This document shows positions 43,379-52,486 of a DNA stretch of 64,000 nucleotides, in pieces. The notes beneath the pieces are model-generated. The model had not been told where the DNA came from. It made no database searches and saw nothing but the letters and a program-made list of their open reading frames with translations. The stretch is from Hymenobacter sp. YIM 151858-1. Lineage in GTDB: Bacteria; Bacteroidota; Bacteroidia; Cytophagales; Hymenobacteraceae. Numbering within the stretch: position 1 is the first letter of the stretch; each line of letters starts with the position of its first letter. A program made the translations under genes and the position numbers. The stretch spans positions 1,674,001-1,738,000 of the forward strand of contig NZ_CP110136.1 in assembly GCF_025979705.1 (NCBI RefSeq), read 5' to 3'.

Positions 43379-43966
43379 CTACTTGTCCACTTCTTCGCCG
43401 CTTAGCCAGTTCTGCAGCAAGCGGTGGCCGTGCTCCGTCAGGATAGACTCGGGGTGGAACTGCACGCCGCGCACGTCGTATTCGCGGTGGCGCAGCGCCA
43501 TGATTTCGCCTTCTTCGTCGAAAGCCGTAGCCTCCAGGCAGTCGGGCATGGAGTCGGGCTTCACGGCCCACGAGTGGTAGCGCCCCACCCGGAAACGCTC
43601 CGGAATGCCGTCGAACAGCCGCTCACTGGGCACGGCCACGGTGGCGTCGGTAGCTACGCCGTGGCGCACCGTGCTCAGGTTGATCAGGCTGGCCCCGAAG
43701 CTCTCGGCAATGCCCTGATGACCTAGGCACACGCCCAAAATGCGCTTGGTGGGTGCGTAGCGGCGAATCAGCTCCGGCATCAGCCCGGCTTCCGAGGGAA
43801 TGCCGGGGCCCGGCGACAGCAGCACGGCATCGTACTGCTCTACTTCATCTAGGTCGAGCTGGTCGTTGCGGCGCACGGTGATTTTGTCGCCATAGCCTAG
43901 CTCGCGCAGCACCTGCACCAGGTTGTAGGTAAACGAATCGTAGTTGTCGAAAACGAGAATAGACAT
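43379..43966 (-). CDS. trpG: Anthranilate synthase component II (glutamine amidotransferase)
   Basis: 195 residues. The catalytic triad of class I amidotransferases is visible: Cys in LGVCLGHQGIAESFGA, and His-Pro-Glu in GVQFHPESILTEHG; PGPGIPSEAGLMPE is also present. It supplies ammonia to TrpE. It starts 42 bases after trpE. Confidence 0.96.
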   Translation of the reverse strand: MSILVFDNYDSFTYNLVQVLRELGYGDKITVRRNDQLDLDEVEQYDAVLLSPGPGIPSEAGLMPELIRRYAPTKRILGVCLGHQGIAESFGASLINLSTVRHGVATDATVAVPSERLFDGIPERFRVGRYHSWAVKPDSMPDCLEATAFDEEGEIMALRHREYDVRGVQFHPESILTEHGHRLLQNWLSGEEVDK

Positions 43967-44008
43967 CTGTCGGCAGTTTCTACAGGTGGGCAGTTTATCA
44001 ACCTAGGG

Positions 44009-45490
44009 TTAGCGGATGGTAGCAGCGGTAGCCTCCGTAGCGCCGAGCTCCACGGGCAGCACTTCGTCGCCGGCTGCGGCGGCTTGCTTGAGGGCCTGGC
44101 GTAGCGCAGCCAACTTGTGGTGCACCTCGTTCAGTTCCGACTCGATGTCGGACTTCGCCACTACCCCGGCACCCGCCTGGAAGTAAAGCGTGCGGCCTAC
44201 GCTCACAAACGAGCGAATGAAAATGGCGTGGTTGAAGTCGCCGTTCAGCCCTAGGTGCCCGATGCAGCCGCCGTACAAGCCACGCGCCGTGGGCTCCAGC
44301 TCATCAATCAGCTGCATGGCCCGCACCTTCGGCGCACCCGAGAGCGTACCCGCCGGGAATGTGTCGGCCGCTACTTGCAGCGGATCGGTGCCATCGGCCA
44401 GGGTGGCGGCCACGTGGCTTACTAGGTGGATAACGTGCGAGTAATATTGGATTTCGCGGAAGCGGCGCACCTCTACGGTGCGGCCGTGGCGGGCTAGGTC
44501 GTTGCGGGCCAAGTCAACCAGCATCACGTGCTCGGCGTTTTCCTTGGGGTCGTCGGCCAGCTTCTGAGCTAGTGCGGCATCTTCGGCATCGTGGCCGGTG
44601 CGGCGGAACGTGCCGGCAATCGGAAAGATGCTGGCCTCGCGGCCCTCCACGCGCAGCTGCGGCTCGGGCGACGAGCCCAGCAGGCGGTACTGGCCGTAGT
44701 CGAAATAGAACAGGTACGGCGAAGGATTGATGGCCCGCAAAGCGCGGTACACCTGAAACTCGTCGCCGCGGAAGCGCTGGGCAAAGCGGCGCGACAACAC
44801 TATCTGGAACACGTCGCCGCGCAGGCAGTGCTGCTGGCCCGCGGCCAACACCCGGCGGAATTCGTCGTCGGTTTGGTTGGTTTCCTCCGGCCCTTCCATG
44901 GCAAAGCCGAAGGTGGGGCGCACGGGGCTGCGCACCACGCTCAGCAGGCGCTGCAGGGCTGCGTCGTCGGGCTCCGAATCGGCGGGCGTGTGCTCAAACA
45001 CGTGCAGCTCCTGGCGGTAGTGGTTCAGGGCCAGCACGTAGCGGTACAGGCCGTAGCGCGCATCGGGCAAGGGGCCGGCCACCGGCTTCGCGGCATCGAA
45101 CTGCACATCTTCGCAGTACTGCGCCGCACCGTACCCTAAGTAGCCAAACAGTCCGCCCGTGATGAAGGGAAAGTTGGTAGCCGGCGCCTCAAAGCGGCGG
45201 GCAAACTGCCGCAAGCGTTCCAGGGCCTCGTGCCGGGGGTTAGCCAAGGTGGTACGCTCCTCGGTGCCGTTGAGCAGGCGCTCCAGCAACTCGGCGCCGC
45301 GCAGCTCAAAGCGGGCCAGCTCATCGAAGGCGATGTACGAAAAAGCGTTTTGCTGCGCGTGGTAATCGGAGCTTTCGAGCAGCAGGCAGCCGGGGTACTG
45401 GTCGCGCAGGCGCAGGTACAAGCCAACGGGCGTAACGGTGTCGGCGGGCAGGCTGAGGTGACGGGTACGGAGCTGAATGGGTGCTGACAT
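44009..45490 (-). CDS. trpE: Anthranilate synthase component I
   Basis: 493 residues from the ATG at 45490. The feedback-inhibition motif LLESSDYHAQQNAFSY (the LLES type that binds tryptophan) lies near the N-terminus, and the chorismate-binding motifs LVDLARNDLARHG and TFPAGTLSGAPKVRAM near the C-terminus. It converts chorismate to anthranilate with ammonia from TrpG. It is the first gene of the operon and lies 120 bases downstream of the leader peptide stop. An in-frame upstream TTG is ignored because it would fall inside the attenuator hairpin. Confidence 0.97.
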   Translation of the reverse strand: MSAPIQLRTRHLSLPADTVTPVGLYLRLRDQYPGCLLLESSDYHAQQNAFSYIAFDELARFELRGAELLERLLNGTEERTTLANPRHEALERLRQFARRFEAPATNFPFITGGLFGYLGYGAAQYCEDVQFDAAKPVAGPLPDARYGLYRYVLALNHYRQELHVFEHTPADSEPDDAALQRLLSVVRSPVRPTFGFAMEGPEETNQTDDEFRRVLAAGQQHCLRGDVFQIVLSRRFAQRFRGDEFQVYRALRAINPSPYLFYFDYGQYRLLGSSPEPQLRVEGREASIFPIAGTFRRTGHDAEDAALAQKLADDPKENAEHVMLVDLARNDLARHGRTVEVRRFREIQYYSHVIHLVSHVAATLADGTDPLQVAADTFPAGTLSGAPKVRAMQLIDELEPTARGLYGGCIGHLGLNGDFNHAIFIRSFVSVGRTLYFQAGAGVVAKSDIESELNEVHHKLAALRQALKQAAAAGDEVLPVELGATEATAATIR

Positions 45491-45540
45491 GGCTAAAAAA
45501 ATCGAGGCTGGCGGTTCGGGATTTTGGCCGGGCCCGAAAT

Positions 45541-45575
45541 GCAACAAGCCCGGCTTATTCGGCCGGGCTTGTTGC
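45541..45575 (-). terminator. trp attenuator hairpin
   Basis: Perfect 14-bp arms (45541-45554 and 45562-45575) with a 7-base loop, between the leader peptide and trpE. The distal arm can pair instead with GCCCGGC at 45527-45533, giving a mutually exclusive structure. On the minus strand no T-run follows directly; seven T occur 40 bases later, just before the trpE start. Confidence 0.75.
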
Positions 45576-45583
45576 TTTGTATC

Positions 45584-45594
45584 TGGTGGTAGCA
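45584..45594 (-). promoter_or_regulatory. Segment complementary to the Trp codons of the leader peptide
   Basis: In the transcript this reads TGCTACCACCA and can pair with TGGTGGTGGCA at 45654-45664, which contains the three Trp codons (one G-U pair). A ribosome stalled on those codons would prevent the pairing. This is the region 1/region 2 contact of a classical attenuator. Confidence 0.6.
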
Positions 45595-45610
45595 GCGGTT
45601 GCTGCTTCGA

Positions 45611-45691
45611 CTAGCTTACAGACGCACGTGCGACCCGTCCGAGATTTCGGCCGTGCCACCACCAAAGCTGCTGCGAAGTCGAGTAGTTCAT
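45611..45691 (-). CDS. trpL: trp operon leader peptide, 26 aa with three consecutive Trp
   Basis: A short open frame that starts MNYSTSQQLWWWHGRN, with Trp at residues 10-12, and ends RASVS before a TAG stop at 45611. It begins about 20 bases after the trp promoter and lies between that promoter and the attenuator hairpin, so ribosome stalling at scarce Trp-tRNA would decide whether trpE is transcribed. Three adjacent Trp codons in 26 are far beyond chance given how rare Trp is. It is too short for usual gene finders. Confidence 0.85.
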   Translation of the reverse strand: MNYSTSQQLWWWHGRNLGRVARASVS

Positions 45692-45712
45692 TGTTGTGTC
45701 TGATTGACGCTG

Positions 45713-45742
45713 CAAAAGTACACAGCTTTTCAAAAAGCCAAA
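45713..45742 (-). promoter_or_regulatory. Promoter of the trp operon
   Basis: On the minus strand the -7 element is TACTTTTG (45713-45720) and TTTG (45739-45742) lies 18 bases upstream as the -33 element. Transcription would start close to 45706, about 15 bases before the leader peptide ATG. The same -7 sequence precedes phhA. Confidence 0.75.
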
Positions 45743-45879
45743 GGTTTTACTGCCGAATTATTAGCAAACGGCAGAAATATTATCATATTCCCAAAAACCT
45801 AAGCCCATACGCAACGATTCTTACAAACCTTTGCCAAATGAGCTCGGATTAATTGACAATCCAACAACGCGTTACCCGT

Positions 45880-47307
45880 TTAGTTTTTCACAAACGTCCG
45901 GCTCACCACTTGTTTCTTGTTTTTGAGCCGAACCGTGTAGCTTCCTTTTAATAGGTGGCTTAAATCGAGCGGGGTGTTGGGCCCGCGCAGGCTACGCCGC
46001 AGCAGCACGCGCCCCGTGGTATCCGAAAGCTCCAGCCGGGCCTCCTGCCAGCCCTCGGGCAGCTGCACCGTAAGTTGCTGCCCGGCCGGATTAGGATATA
46101 GGCTAAACATTGCGGTTTTGGCCCCTGACTGCTGACTATTTACCAGCGCGGGCGCAAACAACCATTGCTGCGCCGCCGGAAACTCGCGCTGCCAAAACCA
46201 CTCGGCGTGTTGGCCATCGGCGCGCACCTGGTAGCTAAGGTCGGTAGCGGCGTAGCCGGCCCGCTGCAACGAGTCGCGCACGGCCTGCATCAGCGGCACC
46301 ATCGTCTGGCTTTCCTGAGCGCCGGCCACAAAATAAAAGCGGGTGGGTGCGGCGGCGCGGTGCTGGTTCAGATAAGCTTTCAGCTCGGCCTCGGCAAACC
46401 AAAACGCCGGCGAAAACACCCCTACCCGCCCAAAAGTATTGGGGTAGCGCGTGGCCGCGTACAACGAAATCAGCCCGCCCATACTCGAGCCGGCAATACC
46501 GGTATTGGCGCGGTCGGTGAGGGTGCGGTAGTTGGCGTCGATGTAGGGTTTCAGGGTTTGCACCAGAAAATCGGTGTAGAGTGCGCCCTGCCCGCCGCCG
46601 TACTGCGCGTTGCGCCACGGCGAGTACTCGTCGAGGCGGGTGGTGCCGCCGTTGTCCACGGCCACCACAATGCAGCTGCCTGCCTTAATGCCCTGCTGCT
46701 CCAACGCACCTAGGGCTTCGTCAACACCCCACTCGCCCGAAAAGCTGGTGCATTTATCGAACACGTTCTGCCCGTCGTGCATGTACAGCACCGGGTAGCG
46801 CTGCTGCGGATTGGCAGCGTAGCCGGTGGGCAGGTACACCCACACCCGCCGCTTACGCCCGAGCTGCGGCATATCAAACTCTGTGCTGACGACGCGCACC
46901 TGGGGCTGCACGGCCGTCGACTGGCACGGCGCAGGGGCGTTGGTTCCTAGGTCCTTCCAGCCCAGCACCTGCAAGTCAACGGTGGTGGGCGCGGCCGTAA
47001 GGGTGAGCTTGCGGTTGGGCACATCGGCAAACTGGGCGTCGGTTTCTACCGCCGCCCAGGAGCCTCGGGTGAATTTGAACTCGACGGCGCCGGTAAGCGT
47101 GGCGGGCAAGGTAACCTGGTACCGGCCCGATGCCGCTTGCTGGAGCTGCCAATCGGGGCTGGCCGGGTTCCAGTTATTAAAGCTACCGGCCACGTACAGC
47201 TTGGCCCCGGCGGGGGTGTTGGCGGGCACGCTGGTGAGCTGGAGCGTGGTTTGGGCCCGGGCCTGACCTAGGGACAGGACAAGACCAACAGCAAGCAGAA
47301 GGCGCAT
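45880..47307 (-). CDS. Secreted esterase-like alpha/beta hydrolase with CBM-like N-terminus and T9SS tail
   Basis: 475 residues from the ATG at 47307. A signal peptide (MRLLLAVGLVLSLGQARA) is followed by a starch-binding-like module (about 25-115; AKLYVAGSFNNWNPASPDWQ). The esterase D/Fes-like hydrolase domain (about 140-390) has YPVLYMHDGQNVFD, the nucleophile in GIAGSSMGGLISLYAA and the His in QHAEWFWQREF. The C-terminal ~75 residues are a T9SS type A sorting domain (FSLYPNPAGQQLTVQLPEG). Export to the surface and action on carbohydrate esters or oligosaccharides is likely. It is divergent from susC, supporting membership of the starch locus. Confidence 0.85.
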   Translation of the reverse strand: MRLLLAVGLVLSLGQARAQTTLQLTSVPANTPAGAKLYVAGSFNNWNPASPDWQLQQAASGRYQVTLPATLTGAVEFKFTRGSWAAVETDAQFADVPNRKLTLTAAPTTVDLQVLGWKDLGTNAPAPCQSTAVQPQVRVVSTEFDMPQLGRKRRVWVYLPTGYAANPQQRYPVLYMHDGQNVFDKCTSFSGEWGVDEALGALEQQGIKAGSCIVVAVDNGGTTRLDEYSPWRNAQYGGGQGALYTDFLVQTLKPYIDANYRTLTDRANTGIAGSSMGGLISLYAATRYPNTFGRVGVFSPAFWFAEAELKAYLNQHRAAAPTRFYFVAGAQESQTMVPLMQAVRDSLQRAGYAATDLSYQVRADGQHAEWFWQREFPAAQQWLFAPALVNSQQSGAKTAMFSLYPNPAGQQLTVQLPEGWQEARLELSDTTGRVLLRRSLRGPNTPLDLSHLLKGSYTVRLKNKKQVVSRTFVKN

Positions 47308-47753
47308 GGAACTTGGTTGATTATAGAAACAACGCAAGTAAAGCCGCTTGCTCGAAACATTTTTTGTGGAATGCAAAATTGTGCTGCGTCTGTCCGACCT
47401 TCGGCCGAGCTTATCAGTCGATCCCGAATTAAAGCCCGCGACACTATTTAGCTGCAAAACAATTACTTACTTCAAACGATTTCGGAGTAATAAGGGCGCC
47501 GCGGCTATGAAATCCTTTGCATAAAAGCATAGGTAAAATCATCCCACAAATAGTACTATATAATCATCTGTCGCAAACGTTTGCGATACCTGCTTTGATT
47601 ACTTTAACTTGCGGAGTTTATTTATGGGAACAAACCACCTCGTCAGGTACCCTCTTCACCACAACTTCTTGGCCATTGCTTCAACCCACATTTGAAAAGT
47701 CGACGGCTTACCAAACGCCTGCAAACATCTCCCTCAACCCAGTTCATGTGACC
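47308..47753. other. Divergent regulatory region between esterase and susC
   Basis: 446 bases, A/T-rich relative to the genes. It holds the LacI-type palindrome at 47571-47586. A TACTTTAA element (about 47600) is a weak candidate for the susC -7 box. No exact TAnnTTTG was found. An open frame in phase with susC from 47517 to 47753 has no signal-peptide character and is probably not translated. Confidence 0.5.
47571..47586. promoter_or_regulatory. 16-bp palindromic operator, LacI-family type
   Basis: TCGCAAACGTTTGCGA is a perfect palindrome with the central CG and flanking AAA/TTT typical of LacI/PurR-family operators. It lies 168 bases before the susC ATG, within the divergent region. A LacI-type maltose or starch regulator is the obvious candidate; its gene is not in the window. 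Confidence 0.65.
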
Positions 47754-50700
47754 ATGAAACACTCCTACCTGCCGAAACTTTGGTTTCTGCTTTTCTTCCT
47801 AGTCAGTTGCTGCCTGAATGCGGCCGCCCAAACGGGCGCCGTGAGCGGGCGTATCCTTGACGAAAATCAACAAGGCCTGCCGGGCGTAACTGTACTCATC
47901 GAGGGCACGCAGCTGGGCAGCTCCACCAACGGCGAGGGCCAGTACCTGATTCAGAACGTGCCGGCCGGTCCGCGCGTGGTGGTGGCCTCGTTCGTGGGCT
48001 TCTCCACCCAGCGCATCCCCGTAACGGTGGTAGCCGGCCAAACCGCTACCGTGCCCAACACCGTGCTGGGCGAAAACACCACCCTGCTGAACGAAGCCGT
48101 GGTTATCGGCTACGGCACCCAGCGCCGCCAGGACCTCTCGGGTTCCGTAGAGCAAATCTCGGAGCGCCAGTTCGTGAAAGGCCAGGTTACCAACCCCGAG
48201 CAACTGGTACAGGGCAAAGTCGCTGGCTTGCAGGTAACCACCAGCAGCGGTGCTCCCGGCGCTGGCTCGGTTATCCGCATCCGCGGCGGCTCCTCGCTGA
48301 ACGCCGGCAACGACCCGCTGTTCGTAATTGACGGTGTGCCGGTTGACAACCGCGACCTGCCCGGTGCCTCCAACCCCTTGTCGCTGATCAACCCCAACGA
48401 CATCGAGAGCATCAGTGTGCTGAAAGACGCCTCGGCCGCGGCCATTTACGGTTCGCGCGCTTCGAACGGCGTAATCATCGTAACGACCAAGAAAGGCCTG
48501 CAAGGCGAGAAGCTGCGCGTAAACGTGTCGAGCCAGAACTCGGTTTCGACGCCCGTACGCTACGTTGACGTGCTGTCGGCCGACGAATTCCGCGCCCTCG
48601 TGAACGAGCGCGGCAACGCCCAGCAAAAAGCTTCGCTGGGTACGGCCAACACCGACTGGCAGAAGGAAATCTTCCGCACGGCCCAAACCACCGACAACAA
48701 CGTGAGCCTAACCGGCGCCGTTGGCAAGCTGCCCTTCCGCGCCTCGGCTGGCTACCTCGACCAAGAGGGCCTGTTGAAGCGCAACGACCTGAAGCGCTAC
48801 ACCGGCGCCCTGAGCCTGACCCCCGTACTGCTCGACGGCAACCTGCGCGTTGACATGAACGTGAAGGGCTCGTGGATTGACAATAACTTCTCTAACCAGG
48901 ACGCCGTGGGTGCCGCCGTGTACTACGACCCCACGCAGCCTATCTTCTCGTCGGAAGGCCGTTTCGCCCCGTACGGTGGCTACTTCCAGTTCCTCGACAA
49001 CGGCAGCATCAACACCCTGGCCCCGCGCAACCCCGTGGGCCTGATCGAGCAGAACCGCCGCCGCAGCACCGTAAAGCGTAGCATCGGCAACCTTCAGCTC
49101 GATTACAAGCTGCCCTTCCTGCGCGACCTGAGCGCCAACCTGAACCTGGGCTACGACATCCAGCGCAGCCGCGGTACCAGCGTAACCGACCCCAACTCGG
49201 GCCAGCTGACTGGTGCCCGCCTGGGCCGTGGTATTTTTGAGCAGTACGCGCGCGACAACAACAACCGCCTGCTCGAAGCCTTCCTGCGCTACAATAAGCA
49301 GTTTGGCGGCAGCCGCCTCGAGTTGCTGGGCGGCCACTCCTACCAGAGCTTCGACTACAAAGAGTACGTGTTCGACGACCGCGACGTATTCGGCCAGATC
49401 TTCCAGAACCCCGCCGACCGTCCGATCAACGGCAAAGACTACTTCGACCCCGGCTACCGCCTGCTGTCGTTCTACGGCCGCGCCAACTACACCCTCAAGG
49501 ACAAGTACATCCTGACGGCTACGTTCCGCGCCGACGGCTCGTCGCGCTTCTTGGAAGAAAACCGTTGGGGCTACTTCCCCTCGGCTGCCTTTGCTTGGCG
49601 TTTGAAAGACGAGGGCTTCCTGAAGAACTCGTCGGCTGTTTCGGACCTGAAACTGCGCCTGAGCGTGGGCCAGACCGGTCAGCAAGACATCGGCAACCGC
49701 TACTACGACTACATTTCGCTCTACACCCCGAGCCGCAACACCGCGCAGTACCAGCTGGGTAACCAGTTCTACAACACGCTGCGCGCCGGCCTCTACAACG
49801 AGGAGCTGAAGTGGGAAACCTCCACCACCTACAACGCCGGTCTGGACTTCGGTTTCCTCGACGGCCGCATCAGCGGTGCAGTTGACGCTTACCAGCGCAA
49901 AACCACCGACCTACTGAGCTTCATTCAGGTAGCAGCCCTCACCAACCTCTCGAACGAAGGCTTCTTCAACGTAGGTGACCTCGAAACCCGTGGCGTGGAA
50001 GCCAACTTGAACCTGGGCCTCGTACGCGGCGACAAGTTCGACTGGTCGATCAACGCCAACGCCAACGTGCTGCGCACCGAAATCACGCGCCTCACCAACG
50101 TTGAGAACCCCAACTTCGTGGGCAACCCGACAGGCGGCATCGACGGCGGCGTGGGCAACAACATCCAGATCAACTCGGTAGGCTACCAGCCTCAGTCGTT
50201 CTTCGTGTTCCAGCAAGTGTACGACAGCAACGGCAAGCCGGTAGAAGGCCTGTACGTTGACCGCAACGGCGACGGCGTAATCAACGGCTCCGACCGTTAC
50301 CGCTACCAGTCGGCCCGTCCGCGCGCCATCCTGGGCTTCGGTACCAACCTCACCTACGGCAAGGCCAGCCTCGCTGCCACGCTGCGTTCGCACATTGGCA
50401 ACTACGTGTACAACAACGTACGCTCGCAGTCCTTCTTCGTGCAGAACTCGAACGGTTTCGTGAACAACACCACCGCAGAAGTAAACGACTCGCGCTTTGG
50501 CTCGCCGCAGTACTTCTCAGATTACTTCATCGAAAACGCTTCGTTCCTGCGCATGGAAAACATTACGTTGGGCTACAATTTCGGCAACATATACAAAGAC
50601 CGCGCGAACCTCAACGTATCTTTTGCTGTTCAGAACTTGTTCACTATCACGAACTACACGGGTCTGGATCCGGAGCCGCAGCGTGATGGCAACCAAGGCA

Positions 50701-50762
50701 TCGACAACACGATCTACCCGCGTCCGCGCACGTTCACGGTTGGTCTGAACTTCGGCTTCTAA
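47754..50762 (+). CDS. susC: SusC-type TonB-dependent outer-membrane transporter
   Basis: 1002 residues from the ATG at 47754. A signal peptide (MKHSYLPKLWFLLFFLVSC) is followed by a carboxypeptidase-regulatory-like domain (about 27-105; VSGRILDENQQGLPGVTVLI). The SusC-type plug begins EAVVIGYGTQRRQDLSGSV, and a 22-strand barrel ends RPRTFTVGLNFGF. It imports oligosaccharides with energy from TonB, working with SusD. Here starch or maltodextrin is likely because SusE and a GH13 amylase are next to it. CCTAGG does not occur in this gene, unlike in most of the window, and codon use looks optimised for high expression. susD follows 13 bases downstream. Confidence 0.96.
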   Translation: MKHSYLPKLWFLLFFLVSCCLNAAAQTGAVSGRILDENQQGLPGVTVLIEGTQLGSSTNGEGQYLIQNVPAGPRVVVASFVGFSTQRIPVTVVAGQTATVPNTVLGENTTLLNEAVVIGYGTQRRQDLSGSVEQISERQFVKGQVTNPEQLVQGKVAGLQVTTSSGAPGAGSVIRIRGGSSLNAGNDPLFVIDGVPVDNRDLPGASNPLSLINPNDIESISVLKDASAAAIYGSRASNGVIIVTTKKGLQGEKLRVNVSSQNSVSTPVRYVDVLSADEFRALVNERGNAQQKASLGTANTDWQKEIFRTAQTTDNNVSLTGAVGKLPFRASAGYLDQEGLLKRNDLKRYTGALSLTPVLLDGNLRVDMNVKGSWIDNNFSNQDAVGAAVYYDPTQPIFSSEGRFAPYGGYFQFLDNGSINTLAPRNPVGLIEQNRRRSTVKRSIGNLQLDYKLPFLRDLSANLNLGYDIQRSRGTSVTDPNSGQLTGARLGRGIFEQYARDNNNRLLEAFLRYNKQFGGSRLELLGGHSYQSFDYKEYVFDDRDVFGQIFQNPADRPINGKDYFDPGYRLLSFYGRANYTLKDKYILTATFRADGSSRFLEENRWGYFPSAAFAWRLKDEGFLKNSSAVSDLKLRLSVGQTGQQDIGNRYYDYISLYTPSRNTAQYQLGNQFYNTLRAGLYNEELKWETSTTYNAGLDFGFLDGRISGAVDAYQRKTTDLLSFIQVAALTNLSNEGFFNVGDLETRGVEANLNLGLVRGDKFDWSINANANVLRTEITRLTNVENPNFVGNPTGGIDGGVGNNIQINSVGYQPQSFFVFQQVYDSNGKPVEGLYVDRNGDGVINGSDRYRYQSARPRAILGFGTNLTYGKASLAATLRSHIGNYVYNNVRSQSFFVQNSNGFVNNTTAEVNDSRFGSPQYFSDYFIENASFLRMENITLGYNFGNIYKDRANLNVSFAVQNLFTITNYTGLDPEPQRDGNQGIDNTIYPRPRTFTVGLNFGF

Positions 50763-50775
50763 CGCATTCCTGAAA

Positions 50776-52386
50776 ATGAAAAATAAGTTTATCCGGAGTC
50801 TGGCAGCCGTAATGCTTGCGGCCTCGCTGGCACCGCTTTCTTCTTGCGTAGGCGAACTGGAGCAGTCGCCCACGTTCCTATCCAACACCGAAACGGTGTA
50901 CCGCGACCCGGCCCAGATTCAGCAGGTGCTGACCCGCCTCTACGCTACCCTGGCCATCAGCGGCCAGCAGGGCCCGGCCGGCCTGCCCGACATCACGGGC
51001 ATCGACGAAGGCTTCTCGAACTACCTGCGCCAGTACTGGAAAGCCCAGGAACTGACCACCGACGAGGCCATTATCGCCTGGAACGACGGCAACCTGCCCG
51101 ACTACAACCGCCTGACCTGGAACGCCAACAACGAGTTCGTACGCGCCATGTACGACCGTATTTTCTACCAGGTAGGCTTGTGCAACGAGTTCATCCGCCA
51201 GACCACCGACGCCAAGCTGAGCGAGCGGGGCATCAGCGGCAACGATGCGGCTACGATCAAAACGTACCGCGCCGAGGCCCGTTTCCTGCGTGCGCTGAGC
51301 TACTACCACGCGCTCGATATGTTCGGGGGCAACGTGCCGTTTGCTACCGAAGAAGCCTCGGTGGGCAGCACGCTGCCGCAGCAAACCAACCCGACGGCGC
51401 TGTTCACCTACATCGAGTCGGAGCTGAAGGCTGCCGAGGCCGACCTGCCCAACGCTGGCCCTAATACGGCCAACTACGGCCGCGCTACCAAGGCTGCGGC
51501 CTGGACGCTGCTGGCCAAGCTGTACCTGAACTCGAAAACCTACCTGGGCGCTTCGAGCCAAGACCGTTGGTCGGACGTAATTGCCAACTGCAACAAGGTA
51601 ATCGCCGCCAACTACCAGTTGGCCCCCGAGTACCGCTTGCTGTTCCTGGCCGATAACGACCGCACGGCGGCCAACCGCGAAATCATCTTCCCGATCAACT
51701 TCGACGGCATCCGGACCAAAACTTTTGGCGGCATGACGTTCCTGGTGCACGCCGCTATTGGTGGCAGCATGAAGGCCTCGGACTTTGGTGTGAACGGCGG
51801 CTGGTTTGGCCTGCGCACCAAGAAGAACCTGGTTGACCTGTTCCCGGATGCCAACGGCACCGCCGACAAGCGTGCTATGTTCTACACGGCCGGCCAGAGC
51901 AAGGAAATCAGCGACATCTTCACCTTCACCGACGGCTACGCCGTTACGAAGTACAAGAACGTAACCTCGACGGGCCAGGCCGGCTCCGATGCTACGGGCG
52001 ACTTCCCTGACACGGACTTCCCGATGTTCCGCCTGGCCGATGTGTACCTGATGTACGCCGAGGCTGTATTGCGCGGCGGCACGGGTGGCAGCCAGGCCGA
52101 CGCCGTGCGCTATGTAAATCAGCTTCGCACCCGCGCCCAGGCTGCGCAGGTAACCACCCTCACCCTCGACGGCATTCTGGACGAGCGTGCCCGCGAGCTG
52201 TACTGGGAGGGCCACCGCCGCACCGACCTGATCCGCTTTGGCAAGTTCACGGGCGGCAACTACGTGTGGCCGTTTAAGGGCGGCACGCCGGCCGGCCGGG
52301 GCGTATCCGACAACCTGCGGATTTTCCCCATCCCGACCACGGACCTCACGGCCAACCCCAACCTGAAGCAGAACCCCGGCTACTAA
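50776..52386 (+). CDS. susD: SusD-type surface glycan-binding lipoprotein
   Basis: 536 residues. The lipoprotein signal is MKNKFIRSLAAVMLAASLAP with the lipobox LSSC, placing it on the outer membrane. The mature part is the helical SusD/RagB fold (QQGPAGLPDITGIDEGFSNY, FLRALSYYHALDMFGGNVPF, ARELYWEGHRRTDLIRFGKF). It sits on SusC as a lid that binds glycan. The spacing of 13 bases after susC implies co-translation. Confidence 0.96.
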   Translation: MKNKFIRSLAAVMLAASLAPLSSCVGELEQSPTFLSNTETVYRDPAQIQQVLTRLYATLAISGQQGPAGLPDITGIDEGFSNYLRQYWKAQELTTDEAIIAWNDGNLPDYNRLTWNANNEFVRAMYDRIFYQVGLCNEFIRQTTDAKLSERGISGNDAATIKTYRAEARFLRALSYYHALDMFGGNVPFATEEASVGSTLPQQTNPTALFTYIESELKAAEADLPNAGPNTANYGRATKAAAWTLLAKLYLNSKTYLGASSQDRWSDVIANCNKVIAANYQLAPEYRLLFLADNDRTAANREIIFPINFDGIRTKTFGGMTFLVHAAIGGSMKASDFGVNGGWFGLRTKKNLVDLFPDANGTADKRAMFYTAGQSKEISDIFTFTDGYAVTKYKNVTSTGQAGSDATGDFPDTDFPMFRLADVYLMYAEAVLRGGTGGSQADAVRYVNQLRTRAQAAQVTTLTLDGILDERARELYWEGHRRTDLIRFGKFTGGNYVWPFKGGTPAGRGVSDNLRIFPIPTTDLTANPNLKQNPGY

Positions 52387-52486
52387 GCCGTAGCCGGCAG
52401 GCCCCGGTGCCCTGGGCAGGGCAACCACCTAGGGCACCGGGCGCCTGGCTGCTGAATCCTTCAAGCGTTTTTCAAATCCACATCAT

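Noticed and set aside
45481-45852. A 123-codon plus-strand frame across the trp leader
   Set aside because: Antisense to a well-supported leader peptide, promoter and attenuator; no recognisable domain.
47517-47753. N-terminal extension of susC
   Set aside because: No family resemblance, it would destroy the signal peptide position, and it spans the operator and promoter region.
47308-47753. A clear TAnnTTTG promoter for susC
   Set aside because: Only weak matches (TACTTTAA) were found, so no promoter feature is claimed.
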